Positions 1 through 12,800 of a stretch of 64,000 bases of DNA are shown piece by piece. Numbering within the stretch: the first letter of the stretch is position 1; each line of letters begins with the position of its first letter. A program made the translations under genes and the position numbers. The notes under the pieces were generated by a model. The model was given only the letters and a program-made list of their open reading frames with translations. It had not been told where the DNA came from and did not search any database. Source of the DNA: Ischnura elegans (Eukaryota; Arthropoda; Insecta; Odonata; Coenagrionidae). The DNA lies in NCBI RefSeq assembly GCF_921293095.1, contig NC_060250.1, positions 112,850,629 to 112,914,628 of the forward strand. The letters are read 5' to 3'.

Positions 1-3000
1 GCAAAGCTAGAAGAAGGCCACTTCTTTATCTACATCCTTATGTGAAATGGGAATGTTTCAAAAAATAAAACTGAATGAACTTAATAATCCTAAATAACTA
101 CTGAATTTTTCATTAAAAATACAAGCCGAGAGCTATCACATGAGAGCAGCTGCTTTCTGATCTTTAAAAAGAGATGATGCTAGGGACATGTAAGTACATT
201 ACATAATAGGAATCTAGGATGTGGCCCTCAATGTGATTACCTCCACTGATGAACACTAAAACATACCCCACAAATAGCAAGGACCACATAGCCACAGGAA
301 ATGGCATTTGGTAAATTTGGCCCAGGATGCAGTATAACAAAATCTGGAAGGACAGAACCACAGAAGAAAGGTGAAAGAAGTCTCCCTATAGTCCCTTCCA
401 TAGCATTGTTCATTAATTCTGGACACCTATCATTTTCTTTTCTTAAAATAATCAACATCACATCCTACACCGTTGCCTGAATGTTTCCTCAGCTGACACC
501 AATGGAACAAGTCTGGCAAGACAGCATTTTCGCCAGGATTTCACTACCGAAGCGTCTACTTCAAAACCCAGGCACTCATGCCAATATTTTTACACTGAGG
601 CAATGAATAACTTAAAAAAATACAGAGGGAAAAAATTTTCAGGCCCTTTAAGTAGAGGAAACAACGATTGGATGAAAATATAGGGACAGTTATTAGACTT
701 GGTTTCAAAACATGTAACATCTGTCACAATGATATCGAATGACTTGCAAGAATAATAAAGTATGAACCAAAAATTATACAGGTCTGACAGGTAATCTGAA
801 AGACTTGACAAGTGAAATTCGGATGAAAAAGCTTAGTCAAATAAATTCATGCCTAGATTCATTAAATACACAAAAAGCTAAACACAAAATGTTCATAATC
901 ATCCTATACATATCGCTATTCCTATGATTTCCAGCTAATGTCCTGGATGGCATGATCTCAGTCTCTAAAAGAATTATCTCATACTATAAAAAACCTCACA
1001 AAATACATTAATGGGAGGTGCTGGAGAACACCTAAATACTAATATCTTTCATTATCACATGCTATCCTAGATTAATATAATTCACCCAAGAAACAGAGAT
1101 GTAATGTTACATCCATTCCATAGATATCCTCCCTGAACTGGTCATTCTCAACCCTTAGGTTGGCTTGAATATGTAATGTACACCCCCCCCCCCCTAGACT
1201 TAAGGCACAGGTATGTGAATACATAATTCACATTCAGGGCAGAGAACAAGTTCATTTCCCTCGGCTACACACTGTTGAGGATTTAATTATGAGGGTGTCC
1301 AATGGCATCACCCAGAATCAGAAACAGTAAGAAACCGAGGACTCAAAAATAGGTGGATTAAGGCCCCACCTCCTCTCCCAAGGCACTTGAAAAGACAAGA
1401 TTTTTAATATGGTTATCATTAAGTTTGTTTTTTGTATTACAGGGCCTCATTTGAATATAATATTTTTAACTTTTTTATCTAAATATAGAGATTATTTCCT
1501 TCAGACATTGTTGTATATATTTTGTTTTTTATCCTAAATATGAGATGACCTTTCAGACCCTTGTCCCCCCCCCCCCCCGCCCTAGAAAAAATCCTGGATA
1601 TTCCTATAAAAATCCTGGAGCCCCTTGGACTCAACCCATTATGCTCCTAGCTTCCCAAGTTGTTGAATTCAGTAAACAAATTACAATTGCTCCTAGCTCC
1701 CCAACTCGTTGAATTCAGTAAACAAATTACAATCGGTAATTCAGCACCGAATCAAACTGCCATCAGAAGATTTTTGCAGTGCAAAACTTTTCTACAACGA
1801 AAATTGCTATCTTTAGTTAAAATGAAAATATACCTATACATACCAACTACTTTTTTTCATAGGAGTAACACAAAATTAAAATTTAAGAATGTATATATGT
1901 ACAATAAATTCCAAGAAGTCAATAACGAGCCAAATGAAAATCTCTGACAAAATGATCATGAGCTGTAATTTAAATCTTATTTCTTAGGAAGCAGCAATAA
2001 TTAAAAACTAATGGCAGTAATAATTTCCACTATCAACTAATAAAAAATTGAATTTAAGCACTTTACAATAAAGTTCAACCAATGAGGTCACTTGAAATTT
2101 TTAAGATTAACAACTTCCCACAGCATTTCATTCATGCATAGTGAAAGTAACCAGTCTCCCAAATACATATCTGTTATCTATCAATATGAATGCAAAATTT
2201 TCTATTTGCGAAGCGATCCCCATGATATTATGCTCATATTTGTTGCTTCCTATTTCAATCAAGCCAACCAGGAAAATTATTTTGTCAGAAGCAAGCTTCA
2301 CCTGCAATGATGGTTTTGGGAAAATGATCCACTTACATAATCATAGTGGGCAGGCTTAGTCAAATTATTTTCATGTTACATCATCTTATATGAGAGCTCT
2401 TTATTCGAAGTCAATTTCAAGAACTTCTGGACATTCACAGGACCCCATTGGTCCCAGAAAAACAAACACCTTCCTACAAATGGTATACCAATAAATAAAT
2501 AAAAAGGTCCAGATTTCGTCTGACATAAAACATAAAAGAAACAGAAGCGAAGGTGCCTATTTAGAATTGATTCAGTTTATGATAATAAACCGAGCGTGAA
2601 CATTATCAAATCAATCATTTACTCAAAATGTATTCCAAAATGTCAAATTACAAATACCTAATCTTGAGTTCATTTCAGTCCATGGCTAACTTTTAAAATA
2701 CCACTCACTGATTTGACAAAAAAATTCCATCAGCACACACAAAATCTATGTTGAAATTGCAATAATATTTAATCCCTTTTCTCTGACGCTAACCAAATAA
2801 ATACTAAATCCACTGTTCAATTGCAACCCACCAATTTCCAATAAGTTCCATTTAAGTACTATAACAACACAATCCCTCGCACCTCACAGTTACAAATTAA
2901 CACAAGTTAATGGCTTTTGGTTTTCAATCATAAGTGGAATCTCTGAATACAATATCCACATATTAGAAATCTGGTCATCATAGCTAATTATTTCTTATGT

Positions 3001-5631
3001 CCATCATCATTTAATGAATAAATAAGTTATCATAAATGAATTGATTTCTTCAAATGTTGGTCCAGAAAAATTTTAAACACAAAAATCATAACTATGAAGG
3101 GAATATTTGATTTTCCACTGATTAAGAGATAAACGAACAAAGTCAAACTACATACTTAAACCAAATAAATAGCTAAAAATCACTCATGAGAGCTTCATCA
3201 CTAAAACATCTTTCATGAACATCTGCGGTAAAATCTTGGTAAAACAATAAATAATAAGGTACTCTTATGGGTATAAAATATCTTCATGCCACCATAGTAA
3301 ATATACACATATAAAAAGTGTGAACTGTATTTGTTTATACATATTATTTTCTCAATTTATAAATCTTACCTACATTTGAGTCCAGAAAATTCTATGGTTT
3401 CTTTTGACAGTCTTATTAAATACCGTGCAATTCTGTAGGGAAAATTGCAAGCAACACTGTACAAAAGAACAATAAATTGACACCAACTTAACTGTCTATT
3501 TGTATCAACAAACTTTCATATCCCGGTTATCCCTGCAATCGTTCCATATTTTTCAAAGAGGGAAGATTATTTTAACTTTACTCCAATCTTTTCACTACAC
3601 CCTTTGAAAGGGATACTTCAAAAACACTATTTACAGGTCTTACCTTTGATATTTATATATTATATGTGTGAATATATATATATATGTACAGTTGCATACA
3701 TATATACATATATAACTGGAACGGGGTTTCAGGGAAAAACCTCTATAACGAGGAGGATGGTGCATTGCAGCATGGGACTGCAAGCCACCGTCCTCATAAA
3801 ACTGTACACTTTCCCTTGCAATACTTCAAGGAGTCAGGCACTGCCGTCTTCCTTCCAACTAGACAGTGCTATTCATCTCTAATACTTATATATACAAAAT
3901 AAATAAATCTCTGTGCTCATCTACTGTCTCCTCCGAATTTTTTTTACACATTTGTAAGTTGAAATTTCATGTCCCACCTAACAAGTCAGCTTCAGATAAA
4001 AACTTGATTAAGGCCCAGAACACTGCACTCTTTCAAAAAAAAACCTTGAGAGATAATTTGGGGGGGTGGGGGGGTCATGCTTGGGTGCTCCAACCAAACA
4101 CGCCAAACAATTGTCATCCTCCCAGAAGTATTCACTCCTTAAACGCTGGGCCACAGCTGCCATAATCAATATATGTAAGTGTCCCTCCAAACACTTCACA
4201 AGTCAAAGGGGTATAATAAAATACTTGTTTGAAACTCTTCATTCACTGCCTGGTTCCTTTATCCATTCAAAACCTATTTAGCATGAAAATCTTGGTTCAA
4301 TGTACACTCACACTTTCACAAACAAACAAATATTTAGGCATATAAGAGATATATGCATTTTAAAATCTTCACATATCTACATCTGTTTACCACTAGAAGA
4401 CATTGTGATATCATATGTACAAAAATTTACAATGTTTTCAGTCAAAAAAGCACAACACCATTCACAAAAGTAACTATCGCATCCAACAAGTTCACAAATC
4501 ACTCATTATTTTACATACACCCATGAGCTTATCTACAAGAAAATCACTCAAAGAGCACAGTTTTGTACTATTTTTATGTTATGTTATGTGTACTTTATAT
4601 GCTGTGTATGATACAAGTCTTCCTTTGCCCCCATCCTCACAAAAACAAATATTAAAAAAGTCTTCACCATTTGCCCCCATCCTAATTCAAAACAGCTTCG
4701 GATATACAGATATCAACATCAACTGACAAAAATCAACAAAATGTTTAAGATAGTTAAATAAAATATCCTAATTAGATCAAAATTATATAGATATAAAATT
4801 CAGACTTTAAAATGCACTCTGGTTTTTTTTTCGGCTTCCCTTCATTAATCCCTGTCCTATTTTTTTTTAACTAGGGCGCTTGGGAAGTTGTTGGCCGGAA
4901 TGAGAGATTATCAAAGGAAGGAAAAGAGAGCATACGTTTGAGATAAGATAGAGATACATAGTCTGTGTCAAGGAAGATACAGAGGGCATAAATGAAGTAA
5001 GGAAGATAGAGGAGTGATATACAAATGTGCATGAGAAAGGTTCAGGGGTAAGGTATCACAGGAGATATATTTTATCACCACAGCCTCTGTTCACATGTTG
5101 CACTCATGCCAGCACAATAAAAAAGAGGTTGAGGAATAACCTTAAGATTGGTGCATTTCCAGCCATTAAATAACAAACGTAAAAATGCTAGACCATAGAG
5201 GTAGGCAAGAAGCCTACCTTATTCCATGGTAGCTCTCATAACTATGTAACATGGTATCAACTGGCCCCAAATAACTACCTCCAAAACTCCAATACCCTTA
5301 ACACTCTAACAAAAAATTAGGATGCCTGAATGTTTTCACGTGCCCAAAATAAAATTAACTACAAAAGAAAAACATTGAGGCACTATAATATCGTAAAAGG
5401 TGTTACAAATAACAAAAAATTTTGAAGTACTATTTGCGCACAATAAAATTAAACATTTTGATTAAGGCCAATAGAAATGCAGCAATTTACACTTTTCAGC
5501 TGATGATCAAAGATTAAATATAGTCAGAATTTCAATCAATTTTGATTCTGGCAGCCTGCGGATTGTGGTTGAGCTATGGCACAATGTAAGGTAACCTTAC
5601 CTACAATAATAAATTAAAATTTTCATGATCA
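1..5631. other. Downstream flank / possible distal 3' UTR, no gene recognised
   Basis: AT-rich sequence with only short, non-conserved open frames. It holds C-homopolymers near 1183-1194 and 1566-1578, an (AT)n/(GTAT)n-rich patch near 3660-3715, a G-rich run at 4060-4075, and a 46-bp tandem duplication at 1643-1734. Two patches of higher GC (3716-3870 and 4040-4170) stand out but show no recognisable coding match on either strand. Confidence 0.5.
1643..1734. repeat. 46-bp tandem duplication
   Basis: Two adjacent 46-bp units (1643-1688 and 1689-1734) both read gctcctagct.. to ..aacaaattacaat with only a few differences. It is a simple local duplication. Confidence 0.85.
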
Positions 5632-5637
5632 TTTATT
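5632..5637 (-). promoter_or_regulatory. Candidate polyadenylation signal AATAAA for MED13
   Basis: The plus strand reads TTTATT, so AATAAA lies on the gene strand about 1.1 kb beyond the stop. It is the first perfect AATAAA I find downstream. Such hexamers are common by chance in AT-rich DNA, and the true 3' end may lie elsewhere. Confidence 0.25.
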
Positions 5638-6562
5638 GGCCATGCTCACAAGCATATCCCCAAATTTACTAATACACAGGCATAAAAATATACAAATTTT
5701 CTATAACTTCCCTACCCAATATCTCTTTTTAAAATCAGTATTTAACTTGATGTATTCATAAATCTGATTATTATGAAGTGAAATCCTTCACCACATGAGA
5801 ACTCACTAATTCAGTCCCTATAAAGGACTAATGTCTGGTTAGCAATTAAAGTTACTAACAAGGAGATTGAAAGAATTCAACTAAGGAACAAGGCATAAAT
5901 GGGCAATAAACATTGCAAACCATAACATTCCTTACCATTACAGATGAACTATGTACTCATTTAGAAATCACTGATAGGGAGCACACATCAAAATGCTCAT
6001 CTTCTTATTTGTAAGATATCCTTGTCTTAATATAATATCCAAAAAAATTCATCAAAAAGGAAAAGGGAATGCTTTGGAAGATCCATAAAGGTGCAAATGG
6101 ATGACAGCAATCAACAGAGAGACTAAAAAATGGAAGTATTATCTTCATCGTCTATCCATGTATTACAATTCTAGCGCAATTGTTTTTACTAATTTAAAAA
6201 AATTAAAGATGCCGTACAATTTAACATGCATCAGATTAAAATTTGTCCTTTTAACTCCCTTGAAGTCCCACACTGCTGAAATCCACAAGCCCCTCAACTT
6301 TTTCCTTTCTTACGTGGACACACACAAACAAATCTAAGACATTTTGAGATCTTAATAAATTGGACCACTCCAACCTCGCAATCAAATCCAACAACCTCAC
6401 CCCCAAAAACTCGTGTTTGGACACACACACAACACACAAACATATTTGGTCAAAATGCAACATAACTGATGGCACCTACCAAAGTGCACCTCAAGTATAT
6501 AAACTCTGCGTAGACAAAAGGACGTTAAAACTTTCAACAAAGCGGTCCCGTGCGCACATTGT

Positions 6563-6757
6563 CTACGCATCATCACAGTCTTCATCCTCGTCATCATCTT
6601 CTGAGCCCCCCACCTCCTCCTCCTCGTCTTCCAAGAATTCTTCTTGCGGCTGCGGCTGGACACTGCCACCACTGCGTTGTTCAGGGCACAGGGGCGGCAG
6701 GGGAGAGACTAGGTCCGGGGGCTCCCCCTTTGGGGGGGAAGCCTCAGATGGTTGGGG
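6563..6757 (-). other. In-frame open extension after the MED13 TGA (possible readthrough tail)
   Basis: Directly downstream of the TGA the same frame has 64 sense codons and then TAG (6565-6563). It reads Pro/Ser-rich (PQPSEASPPKGEPPDLVSP), then QPQPQEEFLEDEEEE, then GGSEDDDEDEDCDDA before the stop. The base after TGA is C, the context known to be leakiest. The stretch is GC-rich like the exon, and the sequence turns AT-rich soon after the TAG. It could equally be a low-complexity start of the 3' UTR; no transcript or comparative data are available here. Confidence 0.45.
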
Positions 6758-6890
6758 TCAGACAAGGGTCGAGGCCACGTGGTACAGCTGCATTAGGGCC
6801 TGGATGTGAGCGGGTAGGCAAGAGAGCCGGTCGTGGGAATTCGAGTCCAGGGCCAGCCACGACAAAGCATTGTAGCCCTCCATAACGTAC
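6758..6890 (-). CDS. MED13: MED13 terminal coding exon with TGA stop
   Basis: The acceptor is cttggacag|G. It encodes [20 protein letters not shown], then [20 protein letters not shown] and V, then TGA at 6760-6758. The end aligns residue for residue with the conserved vertebrate terminus (EQYNALSWLTC..SCLPxHFVVLxQLYNxIMNxL-stop). The frame continues open past the TGA (see the next entry). Confidence 0.97.
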
Positions 6891-9800
6891 CTGTCCAAGA
6901 AAAAGAAATGAGACTGAAATCAGCAAGGATTACAGTGGGGACTTAAAGGCTAACAGAAATAGTTTCGAGACCATGTGTCCAAAAATAAATTCACCAGAAT
7001 GTTAAAGTTTTAAATTATTTAAGCATATCCATTTTATGTGAAACATTTTTTTGGCAGAGTTGAGTGAGAGTTAAAAGAGTTGACACAAAGGACATAGGTC
7101 AGTTCAGGTCATGGTTGCACAGTAACTTAAAGCCTGCATTAGAACCTGGTGACTTCTATACTTCTGTTATTAACATAAAAATGTATACAGATAAAAAAAT
7201 GAAAATGTTGGTTAGTTTAAGCCTTGGAAGCTGATATTAAAATCTTGACATTGTTCCTTTTTCACATGTTTTGAATTTAATGGATTTCTCTAGAAACAAA
7301 TGGACACCCTGTATCAAATTTAATAATTCCACCCAAAAAATAATTTAGTCAATAACAGAAATACCAATATCTAAGTATGTGACATTGTTTTTGAGTTTAC
7401 AATTTCAGTAACTCCACCAAAGCCAGGACAATTAATTTGGGAAAATTCCCTACCCTTAATATTATGTTTATTATTGCATCAGAAGCAGAACTCAATAGAT
7501 ATCAAGACATCACTAAAATGAATACTTTAAACACATAAAATACAGCATGTGTAAATAATTTGCCACTGTAGTAACATATTGTAGCAGTCAGTAAATAATA
7601 ACTTGGTAGTTTCCACGAACTTGAAAAATTGAAATGAAAATTCATTCCGTAAAACAAAAATGTTAAAGGTGATTGCTGGGGGCTTATATTTGCATTAACT
7701 AGCACCTACCGTAAAACATCAGTTGTGTATTGCGAATCAAGGGGATGGACTGTAACGGCGGACTGTTGTTGGAGCAGGTCATCTGATGACTGTTGGATGG
7801 CTGGGCTATGGAGGTGCAGTGCATTCTTGAGGAAAACGGGGCACACTCCTTCTAAATGGGGGCAGGATGTCCAGAACCATGAGGGCATCGGTCCGGTGGG
7901 AGCGGTGGAAACCAAATATCCGAGGGCCAATGGCTGCTGCAGTAGGGTGCCTACTTCTTCCTGTGACTCAACCCCACCAACACCACTGCCTCCGTTCTGA
8001 AGACAAAAAGGAAAAAAATTGTTCAAGCACAATGAGGATATAGTATGCATGAGCACTATTCACTACAGAACAATGCTGATTGGCTTCAGTAAACAAGGGG
8101 CTAAAATATAGCATTCAATACTCGACCAATAATTAGATTCACCTTGGATACTCACATAAAATTTATTTCAAATTAATTTATGAAAGCCAAAGTTTTTTTT
8201 TAATTTGCTTCTTTTACTTATAACATAAATACATATTCAGCTTCCATCTTTCAGACTAATGAGCACTAATTATTGCCATAGACATTAGTGAATCCCTGAT
8301 CTGTTTTTCCTTGGCATTTGAATGCTTAACTCCCTACTAGATTTTCAGTGTTCAGGCAACTTTTTCTCACATCTTTCCAAAAATTAATGGAACAGTGGAA
8401 ATTAAGCAACTTAGCTACACCAAATCAAACGGTTACTGAACTGTTTTTCAATCAATTCTTTCGAGTTCCTGCACTCAAGCATGGGTGAATGATAAATACA
8501 CAATATTCAAATAGCCACAACTGTCACAAAAATCCTAATAATCATGACAATGGGCAGGTGGGCCAATATTTAAAAAGTTCTATAATAATACAGGATAAAA
8601 AACACTGGCAAATTGTAACAACTAAATCCTTTCACACAGCTCTAAGTACATTTTCAAGATATATGTTGACGTACAGATCAGATTACATCTCACAGAATAC
8701 CAAGCAAAATCTACCATTAGCAACATAATTTTTAGCCACAATAAGCCAAGGGAAACATCACAGGAGAATGACAAAGAGTAATCAAAAGCACAGACTCGCA
8801 AGAATTTAATGATTATTGGTGCCTAATAACATAAAAAAATACTACCATAATTATGGACAGAAAATATTACTGTTCGGTATTTATTGCTCTTAAAAGAGAA
8901 AATAATCATTCGGTTAACTACTTGTAATACTGAATGACTGCATTTGAGGAAAGTTATTGTCCTCATTAGTACAAATTTATTTTACATATTGATTATTGGG
9001 TAATAAATTTACCCTTGATCATTCCACACTAATTATAGCCTCTCATCTAAGCTGAAAGGGGCTTCCATTGCATATTCACATTTAATACTATTTTCCAAAA
9101 GTTGTCCTAGCAATACCCCTGCACCCATAATTAACACGTTGTGTATGGATGGTGAGAATTCTCGTCATTTTTTTCCCAAGCGTTCCGGCCAGATGAGGTA
9201 CATTCTCGTCATTTAGGCATGTCTACTTAAACAATTTTAAAGCATAATATAGATTTTTGGCTGTACATTTTCAGTTGTTGTTCGTTACATATTACGATTG
9301 GACATATCATTATTTTTGATAAGGAAATATTATATTTTAAACATTAGCTTTTTAACTATATTTAAACCAAAGGCGGTTCGCCCAAATTGGCACATACAGC
9401 ATACTCCCGATTATCCGGGCTAATGATGGGGAGAGGCGGCATGAATAGTCGGACAACATGAATAATCCAAACTTTACTTGAATAACATTTAATTTTCATA
9501 ATCCATATAAATGAAACGATTAAATATTATTTATGCACATCGTGTGTTTTTTTAGATTGCTTTCCGGAATCATTAAGAGCTTTCTATTCCCAACCGCGAC
9601 CTTTATAGCGGCAAAAATGTGATTGTACTCGCATTCCTACTGCTCCGTGTCATACCTAAATTCCGAAAACCACGTATCCGCGGCTTCAAGATCACGGATT
9701 CAGAAAAGTAGTTACCAAGAATGCTTCAAAACCACTGTGCGACGTCGGAAACTACACTGCCAGGCATCACGCAGCATAGTCGCGTCTTGTACAAGTAGTC

Positions 9801-12800
9801 CGGGACATAACTGCTGCGGATGCAGATCTGTGATCACTGAGCACGATCGTGCATTGCGATGCTTGGAAAACAGGAACACAGAACTCCCGTGAAGGCAACG
9901 GGTGCGCTATCACACCATCGTGCAGCAGTGGTTATAGAAAACCAAGACTTATGGAAAATTGTCTATGCAGGCGAGTGCCAGGCTATGACTCATGCTATAT
10001 CTACTTCCACTTCCCTCGCTGCCTTCACTTCTACTTTTACCTTTCCCTCCAGTTTGACCTTGACTCGTCACGGCATAAACATGCCCGAGTGCAGCGAAAT
10101 CTTCGGCTCCCTTGGGCTGTATTCAACCGAATGCAAGGCCACGGCAATAATTGTGAATTTGCGATATGAAATATGCAATTAAGAATATTCAATAAAATTT
10201 TTCCTAATTTACTATTAGTTTAATTAGATTTAGATTAGCAAAACATTGAAGAATCTTTAAAAATTAATCTAGATTTTTTTTCCGCCACTGATTGTCGTCA
10301 GCACTGCTAGAACAGACGTCCAAGTAGACTCGAAAGATTCCTTGTCAGCAAATAAATAAAATAATTCCATTTTACGAAGAGAATTCTAATAGAAGTAATA
10401 AGTCCGGTATAGCCTCGCATTAAAATGCAAATATCCAGGTGCTTTTGCGTCATTTTTAATTTTTTTAAAGATCGCAGAAAACATCGAAAAAGCGCAAAAC
10501 TCATGCACGGATAAACCGCAGCCGGATAATTGGGAGTCTGCTGTATTTTCAACCTCAGCTCCTACACCTAGGAACGTCATTGCTCTATATTTAAATAATG
10601 CGGTACGCAACGTGTTAAGTAACTAAAATGGTCCTAAAATAAGACATTTGTCTGAAATACTTTTTGATGACAGATTTTTGATTAAAATTGGTTTAACTTG
10701 AATAGTACTCCCTGGCCTACCAGATCAAGCTACATAAAACCAAGCTGTATACATAAAATATGTTATGTTTACCAATAACAGCTTATTAAGGCCACTTTAC
10801 ACAGTGAATGATCATTCGAATGAAATTCATTCACTGGTACCGCTATACACGGTGAATGATTTCGGCTAATTTTCTGCGCAGAAATGATGACTTTCGATAG
10901 TGTATTTCGATTCTAACGATATTTCCGACCGTTTCTGACCACATGATTTGTTTTGGAAGTCGCAGACAACAGAATGCTTCGTTTACATGTGCGCTTCAAT
11001 ATACTTATGTATTGCTTTGACTTTCGGTGGGGTATGACGTACAAAGTAATGAGAGGAATTAGAACAGTACGTATTGATAGCGGAAAACCACTTTAATAAA
11101 TCGTGCGTTTTGTGATCCCGTAACGAAGCACATAATTAGTTGTTTTCGCTGCAGAGCAACGATGATTATGCTTCAAGATAGTGCACTCTAGAACATGATC
11201 ATAAGGAAACTTACTCTTCAAATGGCTACCCGAGGTCTTTTCCCTTCCGATTCATTAAATTATAAAGTAAGTGAAAAGATAATTTGGGGCAAAACTGCAT
11301 GTTGTTTCTCGCTCAGAAAAATCCTATCTTATGGAGACGTGTCCCATATTGAGGCCGCAGTGCCCAGCTCCAATAAAAAAACACAATAAGCATAAAGCAA
11401 AAGCTCCACAAGGGTGAAGGCCGGTCGACCATGAGTTTTTATGTAGGGGTCTCTTCAGGTGCACAGCCTTCACAATGCAGTCGAACAAAGGTCATTCCTG
11501 AGTGAGAGAAGAAAAGTACCGGGAAGAGAGAAAAATGAAGGGACCTGCTCTATTTTTGAAGGAGTGCACTTCAGCATCCTCATACTTTCTACAAATAAGT
11601 TGACTCAGTGTTATCTCATTGCTTGCTACTTCCCCATTACCGTAAAGCTACGAATGCTCTCAAGATATCTTGTGGGATATTGCGTGCAATTACAGTAAAA
11701 AGCTTTATGAGTACCTAAATTATTCACCACAGAGAATTCACTGTACTTTAAATATCGATGCAGGGGAAGAAAGTGGACTGTGACATTCATGGGCTAGTTT
11801 ATGGGGTTTGCTCCTTGACTTATAGGCAACCCTGCGATAATGTGACTTCCTAGGTGGGCCAATATGATATCACATCTCGTTTTGGCTGGAATGTGTTCAT
11901 TGAACAAACAGAGATTTTGTCATTAATTGGGAGTCTCACCCCAAACTTTAGCTATCAAATATAGTTTGATAATTGTAAATTAAACAAAACATAGATGCAA
12001 TCAAGGAGAAAAATGACGTTTTTGAAGTTTAAAAATCTGGAATGTTTTTCCGAATTACCGTTTTTAGAGAATTTATTTTTGTGAATTTACTTTCTTTCAA
12101 AGTAAATATTAATGATTTGAGCTATGGCATGAGTTACTATGCTTCCAAAGTTTATATATATGATCTTAAAATTCCGAGGTGGTGCCAATGGCAGCATGGA
12201 CACCGTGCGCTCATATCATTCACGGAATCATTCAAGCAAATTGGGACATGCTCGAAATTTCATTTGAGTGAGTTCCTTCAATGATTAGAGATAGGCAATA
12301 TTGTGATCTCATAGGTGAGCCAAGATAACGTAGCGGCTCGTTTTCGTTCTACTGTGTTCACCGAATAAACAGAGATTTTGTCATTAATTGGGACTCTCAC
12401 CCCAAACTTTAGCACTCAAATCATGAAATATAGTTTAAAAATTGGAAATTAAGCGAAATATAGATGCAATCGAGGAGAAAAATGACGTTTTTATTCATTA
12501 AATATCCCAAATGTTATTTCTGAATTACCCACTTTAGACAATTGATATTTGTGAATTTATGTTCTCTAAAGGTACATATTAATTATTTGAGCTATTTTAT
12601 GGGTTACTATGCTTCCAAAGTTTTAATATATATGATATTAAAATTCCGAGGTGGATGCCAATGGCAAGATGGATGCCGTACCCTCATATCATTCACGGAA
12701 ATCATTCAAGCAAATTAGAACTGGCCTGAAATTTCATTCGAATGATCATTCGAATGCAGGAAATTTCCGTTATACACGGTGAATGATGGTCATTCGAATG

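Noticed and set aside
164..461. Overlapping minus-strand open frames with hydrophobic segments
   Set aside because: Two frames are equally open, there is no homology I recognise, no splice or start context, and the base composition is that of the AT-rich flank.
6397..6672. Minus-strand 91-codon basic frame downstream of MED13
   Set aside because: It is out of frame with the MED13 stop and is an Arg/Lys-rich frameshifted reading of the same GA-rich tract.
6360..6809. Plus-strand Ser-rich open frame of 149 codons
   Set aside because: It is the antisense shadow of the MED13 terminal exon and its acidic in-frame extension (GAx codons read as TCx).
9623..10182. Plus-strand open frames of about 90-107 codons
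   Set aside because: They lie inside a Tigger-like element, are mutually overlapping, and match no transposase motif I know.
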